Notes under the pieces: generated by a model
Told to the model about the DNA's origin: nothing
The model's database searches: none
The model's input: the letters and a program-made list of their open reading frames with translations, nothing else
Source: Protula sp. h YS-2021
Lineage: Eukaryota > Annelida > Polychaeta > Sabellida > Serpulidae
DNA length: 64,000 bases
NCBI GenBank assembly: GCA_949752745.1
Contig: OX457026.1
Coordinates: 77,611,275 to 77,675,274, forward strand
Reading direction: 5' to 3'
Position numbers and translations under genes: made by a program
Shown here: piece after piece, positions 1 through 13,900 of the stretch
Layout of the letters: the number at the start of each line of letters is the position of its first letter
Numbering within the stretch: position 1 is the first letter of the stretch

Positions 1-17
1 ACTGTGTGTGCCTGCAG

Positions 18-3000
18 ATGATCATGATGATCATGATGACGCTTCTCGCTTTCAATGTGGGGATGACATCGACTTTCAAGCAGAAACAACTTCCTTCGCA
101 GTGCATTGGATCACTCCTAGTCAATACCTGCCATTCATTACGTCTCAGCATGTTGTTTTACATAAAGAAAACAGTGATGGGTTTGTATCGAATCCAACCG
201 GTTTATTTTATTTTATCCTGCTTGGCACAAGTCAGAAAATCATGGTCTAGTAGAATAATAAAATATGATTGGAACGATTTCCTTTTCAAGTTTTCAGTAA
301 GATGGCGTGATTATTCTTTCTTACTTCATGTGTACATATTCGACTTTAAATAGAGAAATCATTTTATTCATGTGTTCAAACCAGTGCATAAAGTTTCAAG
401 CAGCGTGTTTTGTAGTTTTCTGCTTCTAATGTAATTTGACATTCTTGTAATCAAATGGTACAGTGAATTCACATTTCTATTATTTATTTCAAAATGCATC
501 TTTAAATTTATCGAAATAGTCTTATCTATCTACGCCTTACACAAATCAGTTTAATATTTTGAAAAGAACAAATCTCTTTTTAAATTTACTTTAGATCCGT
601 CGTACAAATCCATCCTAGTGTTGACTTTAGTGTCGGTGACAGTGCCTACATTACCGGCCTTGTCCTTGAGCCTGGTGCATTATACAAAGTGGCGCTGAGT
701 GTTTGCCATATGGCTGCTTGTTATGAGGTATATAAAACGACTAGTAACTATCATATATTTATTTGTAAATTATCATCACGAAAAAATTAAAACGAAATTT
801 TGTCTTTTTCAGACCTTGAATGTGTGCATATTAATAGATCCCTCCCAGAATAATGAATAATGGAATGGAAAGCATTCGTGTCCTTCCTTAATTAAAGTGA
901 AGTCTGATTCTTCTCATTACCATTATCAGAATTGTTATTGTCATTACATGTTATGTTGACAGACCGTTTCTTCCGATGGCGTATGGGTGCTTCCAGAGGC
1001 CCCGATATCTAGTCCAATAAGTCAAGCTATCTTGAACAACGCTGGAAGTCAGTTATCTCTTTCGTGGTTCCAGTTTGGAGATATGTATATAGATGGACAT
1101 GAATTTATAGACAGATACGAGATGTCAATATATGTCCAACATCCCGAAGGAGAAAAGGAATATATAAGAGACTGGATAACAATTGATGCAAGTCGCATTT
1201 CCGTAAATGGAGAGTTGGTAATTGACGTCCGGTTTATTCTCCTCTTAATTTGCAGTTAACATTAATGAATCAATAAATCACGATCTCACTCAAATACTAA
1301 AACATAAGCAGCATTTATTCTGAGACATTTTTTTTCGAAAGAGTGATCTTGACAACTTGATCTAAAATTAATGTTAATTTTGTAACTTTGTTTTGTAGTT
1401 AAGCACAGTGTTTGAAATGCAACCAGGTTTGCGTGCTTCATCTTGTATCATGGTCGCTGTCCGTGGTTATGCAAAAACCGGCTTGCATTCCACTATATCA
1501 AGTGAAATTGCGGGATGCCAGCCAAATAATCCAGAAAAATTTGTAGTATTGGATGCTGTTGGCGACATAGACAACGAAGGAAATGTCCAGTAACTTCAAG
1601 CTTTTTCACTTAGAACGAATTAATTTAGAGCTTTATAAGTAAACAACATTTTTTTAGGTTCTTTACTATGAGTAAACTTAATCAATATCTTTTGCAAAAA
1701 GAAAACAGAATAATATTTAAAACTTTTGTATCTTCCAATTTGTCTAGCAAGAATAATTGTTTTTATGTTTATAAATATCTAGTGATATCATCTTTGACGT
1801 GACAACAAGTCTTTGGACTAAGCCTGAACGCGAATTCACACCTTCACGTATTTCACTGTCTGCCGTATGGCCAGATTTAAGACACGGCCAGTTTGATTGG
1901 AAGGTTGTAACAAGCGATGACGTAAGCCACTGGGCCTATTACAGGCATAGGCCAGATGCATTGGCATATAACGATTTTCACTGCACAGCTTCGGAAGTCT
2001 TAGCATGCGGTCACGCAAACGTAAATATTAACTTATTAATGTTACAAAACCTAAGTCGACAACGCTAAAAAAACCAGACCCTTTTTTCCACCAAGTGGCT
2101 GAAATTGCAGTTGACCACGGAAATTACTATTCTGAACACTTCAAAATTCAGAATTCTTTAAATACCTTTTAAAAGTGATGCCATATTGCTAATAGAATAA
2201 AACCTCTACGTAACGCAGTTTTTCCCAGTGACCATTCCTGCGTCGATATAACTTCGATTACAGATTTGCAACATTGACCTAACCAAATCGCAACATTAAA
2301 TCTGTTTGGTATTTGGTTATTACTGGTCGCGAAAATAGACTAGCATCTAATCAAAGCCGAATCAACAATCAATAGACGTTGGGAATAGAACACTATGTAA
2401 TGTTGATTTTGGTCGTCATAACCCCTACTTTCGCTCCCCCAAATCTGGTTGTAATCTGGTTTAGTGGAGACAAAAATCAACGTTGTTTCGGGATGCAAAG
2501 TATTCCGTCCACAATATTTTGTGGCAACGTTGAGTAGACTTCTGCGAAAGCAGTCACAATGAAGGCAAAGCCTCATTACGTTATCACTCACAGGAAAAGC
2601 AAACAAAGACAGGTCACTTTGACAACAGAACAAAATGAGAGAAAATATTCAAAATTCGAAAGCACTTTTTTTCCTTCAACTTTTCAAAACTATTTATGAA
2701 CAATAAGTTTGCACATTTCCTGTGCTACCGATAACCCAACTGTGCAATGACGGGGTGATGACAACTGCACCTTATGATTTTCAGTGTATAGTTGGTGATT
2801 CTGAACAGTATTCTAGCAACGTTTATGTAACGTTACCAAGTCGGCTAGTAGATGCTGTAGGCTTCAAATAGGCTTCAACAAAACGTCAAAATATTACTAG
2901 GATGCACAGATTCTTATAACGCCATACCCTGTCTTGTGACGTCATAACTCAACAATCTTGCATCTAATGGACGGTTCATCCTTCCATGTAGATAGGTCCA

Positions 3001-6000
3001 ATTATTAGTGAGTTGTTTTGCACAGTTGGGTAGAAACTTGAAAATAGAAAATGAATGAAATAAAAGAAGTCCAGACCTTCCATTTAGGAAAAATCTGTCC
3101 TCTTTGGAAGATGAGTGTGAAAAAAAAAATAAAAGATACAAGGGAATATATAAAGATATAACTAGCAAAGTAACTTTCAATTATTTATTATGCAAATACA
3201 ACTTGAAACAAGTGTAATTACGGTCAGAGGTAGACGATAAACAGCGCCGCTCAGAAATTTGGTGTTCAACCTGACAGTAAGTTATATCATACAGCACACG
3301 CTGGCGATATTTGCTAACTCACTGTCGCCAGCGGATCAATGGGCTAAGACTGTCCTCTGAGCTATAACGGGGACATATATGCAAATAGATATTTTTAAAA
3401 CAGCATCGCACTTATCAATTTTCGTTTTCAATATAGATTTTAAACAAAATCACATCACACCAATTCAATAAACTATGAGGGTTGCAAATCCCCAATTGTA
3501 GTAATGTATTTAGACTAAAAATATTTTCTGCTTTATAAATAATTTCATATTTGAACATAGGACTTACAAATCTTGCAATATTGCTCTAAATCCAGAAATA
3601 AATGCTCAAGATCAAAACACGAAACAAAATTACTGAAGACTGGTCGCTCTTATTTTATTTTAGGAGAATTACATCAATATATATAACCTTACTCTAGAAG
3701 AAGGACGTCGCTATTACGTTTGTGTCAATGCACCTGCAATCACACTAGAGCACGAGCTGTGGAGTGAACACCTTGACCGTGTGTCTGCCTGCAGTAATGG
3801 TATCGTGGTGGACACACAACCTCCACTGGCTGGACGTGTGTGGATGGGACAACAGTTGCAACACAAGATGTTTACTGTAAGATATGTTGACAAAGATTGT
3901 GCTTTAAATATGATAGATCAACCTAAAGTGGCAGTGTTAGCATTTTAGTCAAAATTTAAAAAACAGTTGTACCTAAAATCTTAGCGGTAACTAAAAAGCT
4001 TATGAGCATAAATCGTAACAAACAGCTTTATGATGTGTAACTCCAAAGTGTCATCAGTAACAAGAGGGCTGGTGGTCATACATAATTTCAGTTGGATACT
4101 ACATTGCAAAAAAAACCAAAGTCAGCATGTACACAGTATACAAATAATGGCATTAATTTAGCCTTCATTCTCTTCCGTGGGAAGATATTCTGAAATAGTT
4201 GGTGGTGGTTGGAGAGGCGGTCCAAGATACTGTTCACAGATACCACATCGACACTTGGTGAATTTTAGAAGATTCTTTTACAAATGCAATCTTCGCACCC
4301 ACATATTTATCGAGATTAACATTAACATTACAATGGCGTAAGAATAACAAATCCAGACATGAAATATAATTAATGAAATATAATTACTGAGTTGGAGATA
4401 ACTTAACGTCGTGATGAAGTTATCCCCGTAAATATTTTCCAAAGGAGAATATTCGGACGAAGGGGAGAGAAAAATCTTCCATAAGTGGCATATAGCAGTA
4501 CCGATCCAATCCTCGCGATGTCATCTATGCCAACTAAATCACATACTGAACTGTGAATGTTCAGTGTGAATTAAAAGCAACGATTATTAAATTATAAAAA
4601 CAATAACCCTAATGCTGTTTATTTAAAAGTTGTGTGTTGAATGAAAACATCGTATCTTTCTTGAGGTTTCTTCAGCACTAATTGCTTCACTCTGAAACCC
4701 AAGCATTCTGTTAAATATGCTCATGGAAACTTGTTGGGTCACAGTTGTGTCGCAAACTGCATCTACAATTGATATGTAAAATGTAGGTGATGATGATATA
4801 TTTAAAGATATAGAAATAACATTTTTGGCAACAAATAAAAGTCTATCCATCCTCAACAGCGTAAAAATATATCGTTTATGAGAAGCTAGAGCTCTGTGGC
4901 GTCCACTTTGATTTTGTGGTTGGTTAATACTCAACAAGCCTTTGGCTTGCAAGGGCTATATGGATTTGTGCGAGCAGCCGTTAGTATCTTTTTCTCTTGG
5001 CAGTGATCGGATTTCCTGTGTAATCTCCTCCACTGGCACTACGAGCCCTAGGGCCACGAAACTTCGGACTTAGGCAGAATTTGATGTAAACGTGTGCATG
5101 AAATTTATTATTTTCTTATTCGATTTTATTTTCTTGTTTAAAACGCCATGTTAAAAGAGCGTATTTTTGCAAGTTTATGCGGAGCATTTCACGCAGAGCA
5201 CAGAACACACAGTTGCTCAGCTTTGTTCGAGCTCTTACTGCGTAAATAGATAACGCAGCGTATGCTTGATCAGTCAATAAAACCTTAAGTCAACAAACAC
5301 CAAGCACTACTCGGCTTATAACACGTATTCAGACTGTGTTGTTTGCAATGTATTATTCAAGAAATAACCCATTGAAGGAATTATTTTTTAGTTTTAACTT
5401 TGGCAAGTGTTTAACATTTTGCTATCGAAATGAAGCTCTAGTTTTACTATACTTTCTCCTGAACTTGGTATTATTGGTATTGGTACTACAAAAAAATCAT
5501 CAAGAAAAAAGTTCAATGACTTTTAAAATTAAGATATCAAGATTTCTAAGGTATTAGAATACAACACTATCTAATACTAGATAAAGTATTTGAGGTGTAG
5601 ATAGATACGATAGATACTGTCATTGATTAAAAGATGCAGCTAATTGTTATAACAGACAGAAAGTCGGGAAATCACTGTGCAATGGGCAGGATTTATTGAT
5701 GCTGAAGCATACGCAGATACAATGCATGATACAGCCATCAACTATTATACATTATCGTTTGGTGCGTATCAATATTACATTGTATTATTTACCCGTAACC
5801 ACTAGCATCAATTGAATGGGAAATTTGTTGCTCAGTGGTTGTAATTGCACTGAAGTGTGAGCATAAGCTTATAAAACATGCTGATAAAGCATAAACGGAA
5901 CATTTTTGATGTGTTCATTAGTAACAGGCATGACGTTTCTGCATACAATAAATAGATCTCGAATAAAATTCTTCAACAAAATAATTTCCTTTCACTGAGC

Positions 6001-7862
6001 AGCATTAAAAAAACTGAAAGCAATTGTCCCTTATTTGTTCTGACCAATATACCGTTATAGCTTCATAAAATGAATATCAGACTTGAATCATACTTGTAAA
6101 TTACACTATTTTAGGAACTGAGCCTGGTGGAAATGATGTTGTTGAACGTATTGACGTTGGCATCACAAACCACTATCACTTCAGGGGGCTGTCGTTGGAA
6201 GAGGGAAGACCATATTATGCCACAGTCACAGGTTTTAAGGGGTTAAAAGTTTCTTTTAGCCCATTTCTTTCATTCATCTCCAACCTACGTATACGTGTAT
6301 TTCTATTTATTAGTTAATTATTTTAAGTTATTTTTCACAGTAAACCCAATTGATTTACAAAAATGCGAAGTGATCAAATGCAAGAACTTTCATCAAAACA
6401 AAATAATTATTGACAAATTTATTTACGAATGTGAATTGACCTCTATCAAGAAAGATATACTTATGTAATGTCTGATAAATAGTTAAATTGTTATTACCTC
6501 AATTTTGACACAACTACTATGGTATACTTTTACGAATAATTACAACAATACAACAATTGGTTTATATAGAGATTTTCAACAGTTTGTGAAATTGGGTAAA
6601 AGAAAGGAGATTGGCGTTTGCTTTCATTGCTTTTATCAGAAATTCAAATTACTTTCTGTTCAGTCTTTCGGCCAAACCTTCAAATGTCCAAATTAATGCA
6701 GTCAGTATTCTAATGAAGTATTCTCATGGTACTTGACTGGGTTACGAAGAAAAATGAGTTAACTGACCTGTTTCCTTACCATTTCATTTCACATTATTTT
6801 ATGTGGTTATGCTTTCATCTATCCTTTGTATCACACTAGGATAGAACGTTTATTCGCCATTACACACTTCTGTCTTTTGTGTTTGTGTTGTCACATTGCA
6901 TGTGAAGATCATCGACGAAAAATGTGTTTGGAATGCATTCTAATAAAGATGCAAATGCACGGCAGAAAACAGCAAAGCAAAAACACATGGTGTAAAAACA
7001 TGTTTAATTTCCAGCTCATGACTTTGTATCGCATACTACCCAAGTGTCTTCACCAGCCATATACATTGACACTAGCGCTCCTGTGCTGTTGCAAAATACA
7101 GTACAAATTTCGCATGCGTTTTTGACCTTGGAACAAGATATTGAAATCATCTGGAGAGATTCGTTTAACGATGGAGAAAGTGGTACGTCTAGTAAGAATA
7201 CATAACCTTATTTGAAGAAATATTCTATTTTAATTTTTTGCCTTAAGAAAAGTCTCCTCCTTTGAGTACACTGTTAACTTTGTTAATTATTTGAATTATA
7301 TCTTCATATTTTTTTCTATGATCTAGGTTTGTCTCAGTTCCACTGGTGTTTAGGAACATATCCTAATCTTTGCGATATGAGCAACAACACACAGTCATTA
7401 ACTCCTTCACTAACTCTGTCATCAGCAGATTATAACTTGGTGGATGGTCGTTACTATTACATTACAATACAGGTGTGTATTTTTTCATACAAGCACAACA
7501 GAATTGATATTTTTGATCTCGATTCTTGTCTAATGTTTGTGTCTTCACTGTTACGTTTAGGTCACGAATGGGGCTGGTCTTGTCACAACAACATCTTCAC
7601 CGGCTTTTGAAGTGGATAGGACCGAACCGGTTGCAGGTGTCGTTATAGAAATTTCCCAAGCCGCCAGTCAGGATATTGATTATCAGGTACTCTAAAATTA
7701 TAAGCCAAAATTCAAATGTTTTAAAATTATATTGAAAAGAAATATAAATGCATGCAATTTTAAGTTTTTTTCTTTATACCAAGATATAAAGCAAATATTA
7801 TTGTTTTTACGTATTGCTTGCTGAAATGTTACAAACTATTGAAGTCTAAATATTGTAAAGCA

Positions 7863-7955
<93 letters not shown>

Positions 7956-10900
7956 ATTAAATTATTTTGCATTCGATCCACACAAATGTAGGTTGCAACA
8001 GATACCTTAAAATTGATGTGGGACAAATTTTACGATCCCCATGTTCACATGTATAGCTATCAAATCAGCATCGGCAGTTGCATTGGATGCACAGATGTCT
8101 TAGACAAAGTTGACGTTGGATTGAAAACAGGTATTTAAAACATTTGGGGTTTCTAAGAATACGTTAATTTTTTCTGGCAGCTTCACAGTTATAGGACAAG
8201 TCAGATGTAATACGCTGCATAAACCCGTAATGTTACAAATGTTTCATTATACGTTTTGAATGAATATCGAATGAATGAATATCAAAAACTGTAAAGGAAA
8301 TAATAAAGATTCTGCCGTTCATGAAAAGCTTAAATTTTATCTGGAAAACAACAAACGTCATAAGGTAAAGCTACAATTGATAAGAGAGACGCAACAAAAG
8401 GGGAGTTTAAATATTCAACATTTCATCATTAGAATTTACCATTGATCATCTGGAGTTGGCGAATGGTGTAAGATATTACACAACTGTAACGGCATGTTCT
8501 ATTGCTGAATTATGCACTTCATCAACATCGGATGGAGTTATGATCGACGTCACGCCTCCACACATTGCATGGGTCTTAGATGGAAATAAGGCTTTAGACA
8601 TTGATTTCCAATCTTCAAGGTATGTAAATCTATTCTTCAGCCATGTTAAACAGCCACAAAGTGATCTTTAAGATATGAAGTAAAATACAATAATCTATAG
8701 TTCTCTATAAACGCATTTACAATAAACAAAAATACACATTAAAGCCGTTAGTAGTAGTTTATGTACACACCTTTGATCATTTAAGGACCATTATGACTGC
8801 CCAGTTGACAGGATATCACGACATTGAATCTGGCCTGATCGGTATGACCGTCTGGTTATCAACTTTGTCTACTGGGGACCAGTATATAAATATTACGCAA
8901 CCACATATGATGCATGTTCATAACACAGTGACACTTATACTAGAGGAAGAACTTCCAGAAAATCAGAATATTTTTACAAATATTCGCTTATGCAATAATG
9001 TTGGTAGGTAACAACATACAAATCTTATATTCTAATTTGTGTTTTATACTAGAGGAAGAACTTCTAGAAAATCAGAATATTTTTTACTCATTTTCTCTTA
9101 TGCAATAATGTTGGTGGGTAACAACATACAAAACATATATTCTAATTTGTGTTCCTCTACTTCTTTACAGTATTTAAAGCGGTTTAGCATAATTAACATT
9201 TACATGAACATAAAAGACGTTGCATAAATATATAAATTACAACTAAATATCAAAATATCAAAATTCTAAACTTAACTTTTACTACATCGTTAATAGGTTT
9301 GTGTACACTTAAGAAATCAAATGGCTTAAGAGTGGACAGTTCACCTCCAGTAGAACGTGGACGAGTTTCAATAAATAGACACGGAGGAAGTATAATTCAA
9401 AATACACAGGTGACAGTTTTTTTCAGTGCGATCTCAAAATCTTCATAGTTAAAATCTCTGTAACAATTCTCCTGATATGTAACGGGATTGGTTGATTTTT
9501 TCACTGTAAAAGATGCTGTAATATTTTATTAAGTGCAATAATCCAAAAAACACCATGGAAGGCGGTATTATCACCAGATAAACATGCTAAAACAAGTATC
9601 ATCGGATCGTGGAATCGTGAGATCATGTGCAATGCATTACAGTAAAATCCTTTATTTATTTTTGAATCGTCCAAGTTTCCATGTTGATTACGTTAGTTGA
9701 TTCTGCTTTAGGTACAGTGCTTATTCTATGGGAAAATCATACAAAATCAATGTGTACCATATCGTAAATAGTGAAAGAGAAGTTGAAAAAGGCTTTTCTC
9801 TATATAAGTAATATTAAAGAGAATTATTACTTCAGTTTTCAAAGAAGAAGCAATTAAAAATTTAGTTGACTTTTTGTACTTTTGTGTAACAATTCGACAT
9901 TAAAAAATTTTCTTTTTCAACTCTGAGATATCCTGAATTTGCAAAACGTGCGTTTTTACATTTTTATTTCCAAATTTCGCTTAGTTTGCAGAATGCACTT
10001 ATTTCATTGAAAAATGAAACTACAAAAGGCGCTTTCTGAAAATAATTCATTCATGGTTCAGTCTCATCCATGCAAAAACTAAACCATTACTACAACATAT
10101 GTTATTTTCTATCAAAAGGTTTGGCAGAATGCTGTGGTTGTTACATGGAACATTGTTGATGATAACAGCCCAATTTCTCACTCAATTGTATCACTGTCTA
10201 CGGACGAGGAATCCGTTCAGCCAATTTCAAAAGTAAATGTATGTATTATTTAGCAATTGTTTAATTCAAGTGACTCTGTTATAAAGGTTTAGTGACAATC
10301 ACATTTAACAGCGTCCAAGTAAACTGAGGTGAAACTTGGCGAAGACAAATAGAAAAATATTGTTTTCTTTCTTGTTTTAATAGCTTTTTGGGTATCACAG
10401 GAGGCACATATTTACAAATTTAGAACTGAAAGATGGCGACATTATAGTTGTCTCAATAACATCATGCAACAAGGCGCTTCTATGCACTACATCAATTTCT
10501 GAACCAAATCTGGTGAGTTTGTAAACTTTTGAAAGTTAATCAATTTGGCAAACAAGTTTTATATTTAACAGTAATTTTTGTTGCTCCTCTTGACAAATTG
10601 CACACAACATTTTTAAAGCTAATGTTAATCGATCCTCATCATTTACAGATCGACAACACTATGCCAACAACTGGTGCTTTTGCCATTAGCACTTCCCATT
10701 CAGTTGATGAAACGTTACAATTTTCTAGAAGTGCCGAGGAGTACATGACGTATTCTCATGTCATTGAAGAAGTGTTCGATGAAGTATTTAACTATGACAC
10801 AAATCAAACTGAATTGATTGTGGTACAGGAATATACCCCAGCAAAAATAAATCTGTCGTGGATCGGTTTTCAAGATCCTCACAGTGAAATTGACAAGTAT

Positions 10901-13900
10901 TACATAACAATAGGTCATTCTTATCATGGAAATGAGCTACTTGGGGTAAGCAGATTCATAAACTTGGGCATCTGGTGTTTAATTTATACACAGGAACGAA
11001 AAAACAAATAACTTGGAAATGCCCATTTTTATGCAGGCATAGGCAAATGTCTTCTTCATGAGTATATATATTATAAAATACATATGAAATACGTGTGAAA
11101 TGATATTCCAGTATTAAAATAGTTCCTCTGCAAACGATTCAATATGCAAACGAAACAATATTTTCTTAAACGTATTGAAAAAGACATTATAACTGCCCAA
11201 AATATAACGACAATTACAGGGACGTTTCATTTGCTAAGAAATTGCTAAGAAATTCCTAATACATCACTAAAAATTGCATTTGTTATTTAACGTAGGACAA
11301 CAGATATGTTATCAGACATAACAGTCTGGAAGAAAGATCAGAAGGCTTTCTGCAAACTGCTACAATAGATATAAACAACGATATAGCTGACCAGGAGCAA
11401 CTATACATAACCATACAGGCACAGAATTTTGTGCGTTGACATTAATACTTATTATATAAAAAGTATTCTTTATTTATTTATTCTTTATTCATTTTTTCTT
11501 TTTCTTTTGGAAGGAAGAACCTCACTACATGAATTGTCTGTTTAGCTTTATATTTTAAGTGACTGCAAATGTCACTGAAAAAACTAAACTTAATGTACTT
11601 TGTCATTTAGCTGACTGGTTTGCAAATGCAATTTCAATCGTATATTGGAGAAAATTGCACAGGATGAAACGATGTCATTTCTAAGTATTCATTTTTTCAT
11701 TTTATAGGTTGGTTTACAAAGTACAGTTTTGCATGGTCTGTTTGAGACCATTCCATCAGACAGAATAGGTGGCATACTACATTTAGTGCGGAGGTGTGAG
11801 ATGGAAACATGTGAAAGTCATTGCACCTGCGCCCCACACGGTCGCATACACTGCTCTTTGGCTAGAGGATCCTGTACAGATATTACAGGTTAATAATGCA
11901 CAGTAAATTTGAAAATTTCCATACCTTTTAATTAATATTAAATTCTTAGAAAATTTGTGCACTTGATGCATGATCCCTAAGTTTAGAATACTCTTTTAAT
12001 GAAGTTTATTTTGATCTTTTACTGATTTTTGGAGATCATATGCGCCTTAAATTCCAGTGCCCAGTTGTGTGATTTCTCGCCCCATTATTAGGGCCTCAAC
12101 AGATTATTCTTTAAAATGTCGTTTTGGTATCATGTTGCGATTTAATTCAGTTTTTATGCACATACAGGTGACACATCTTATGCCAGTATTGAAGTTCTAG
12201 ATGTAAAACCGAGCAGCATCAACTTAACAGAGCCCTCAGTCATAGTATACAGTATATCAACCGATACACTAAGTGCCAGGTGGAACGTAGGTTAGAATAG
12301 ATCTTAAGCTTTTGTAGGTTTGAGCTAGTTGAATAAAGTGTTAAAACGCATTCAAATGAATTAATTTTTCATTCATTAAAGGATCTGGATAAGATAATAA
12401 AATTTTATGATACAGATGTAGTGATGGTGATTTTACAGGAAGTTCTGGAAGACAACCGAAATGGTTTGAGTGGAGCGTTGGAATTGGGGACGGCATTGTA
12501 GGTGTTGGCTTACTCGATTTACAGTCTCAACCGGTGTGGTTTGACAACATGAAGAATCAAAATGCCGTATTTACACGCACTTTATCACATATTGAAGGTA
12601 ATTAATTTTGCATATATAAATTCCCAGTTATTTTCTACCACAAATTATGAACAACCAAAAAATGCATAAAGCTTAAAATATCTTAACATTTTATGTCAGA
12701 TGCCCCGGCTTTATTTAACAAGAATGTCCAGGAACATTACGACGAATCGAGATCTACTTTATCAAGCATGAAAAGACTTGCAGGATAGCTAAAAGGTTCT
12801 TTTAAGAAAGACCAACTAGAGATTATTCGTATAAATCGGAAAATAATTTCATCAAACCATGCTTTCTGAAAATTTTACAAAGGCCGGCATTTAACAAATC
12901 ACTGGCACATCCCAAAAAATTTAATTATCAGGATAGGTCTAAGCTTTATTCACAATATATTATTGTAAGCAATCTGACCAAAGCTGTAGGACGTTAGCCT
13001 TTTTGAAAAACTGCATCAGTGAAATATTGAAATAAAGAAGTGTTAATAAAGAAACCATTCTTACAAATTTAAAGACAATGCAATCGAAACTTCTGGTGGC
13101 AATGCATTTTACAAAATAATTCTCAAAGATCTTTGCTGTCAATTGACAAGTTTTTTAGAAGATTGTCAAAACAAGCATATGCAAGAAACATTTAGCTCGT
13201 AAACATCCATGCAAACTTTAAAACTTAACGATTAAACTGTGTAAGACGAAAAATTTGAAAATTGCCTAAAAATTAGACATTGTTTGACGAATCACGAAAA
13301 AAATTTCAAGATTGGCCTGAGAAATATTTATACAATTTTAATAAATCGGATTCAAACTGTAACAGATTAATATTGTAGATTTTTTAATTTAATAAATTGC
13401 CCATTTGACCAATTTGGTGTAGCTTTAAGGAGATACAAATTCAAACAAAGTTTAGCGAGATAAAACTCTATGCAAAATTGTAAAGTAATCGGATGGAAAT
13501 TTTTGTTTTGAATAGTGGCTGCAAGAAAAAAATGAAATACCACCACTTGGCACTTTTTTACAGATAGCTAAAAAGGACTTTTTCATAAAAGGATTATTTG
13601 GGGAAGTTTCACAGAAAATCTAAAGTAATCTAGTTAAAACTGTAGAAAGAAGCACTTGACCAAGTTTACAAAACGACAGAAATGTGAATGTTATGCATAA
13701 AGTTCTCACGAGAGCAATTTCTTGTTGCCGTTCGAATTCTGCGAGTGTAACTAAAACACTTGAAATGTGTACAAACTTCAGCATTTAATTTCAGATTTGT
13801 TACTGGAACCAAATACACGATACGTATTCCATGTCAAAGCCTGGTATAGCGACACTGAGTTTGCAGTTGCTACATCCAACGGAACTGAGATCGACACCAC

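Noticed and set aside
7829..8026. Minus-strand Arg-Glu repeat frame
   Set aside because: Product of the CT microsatellite.
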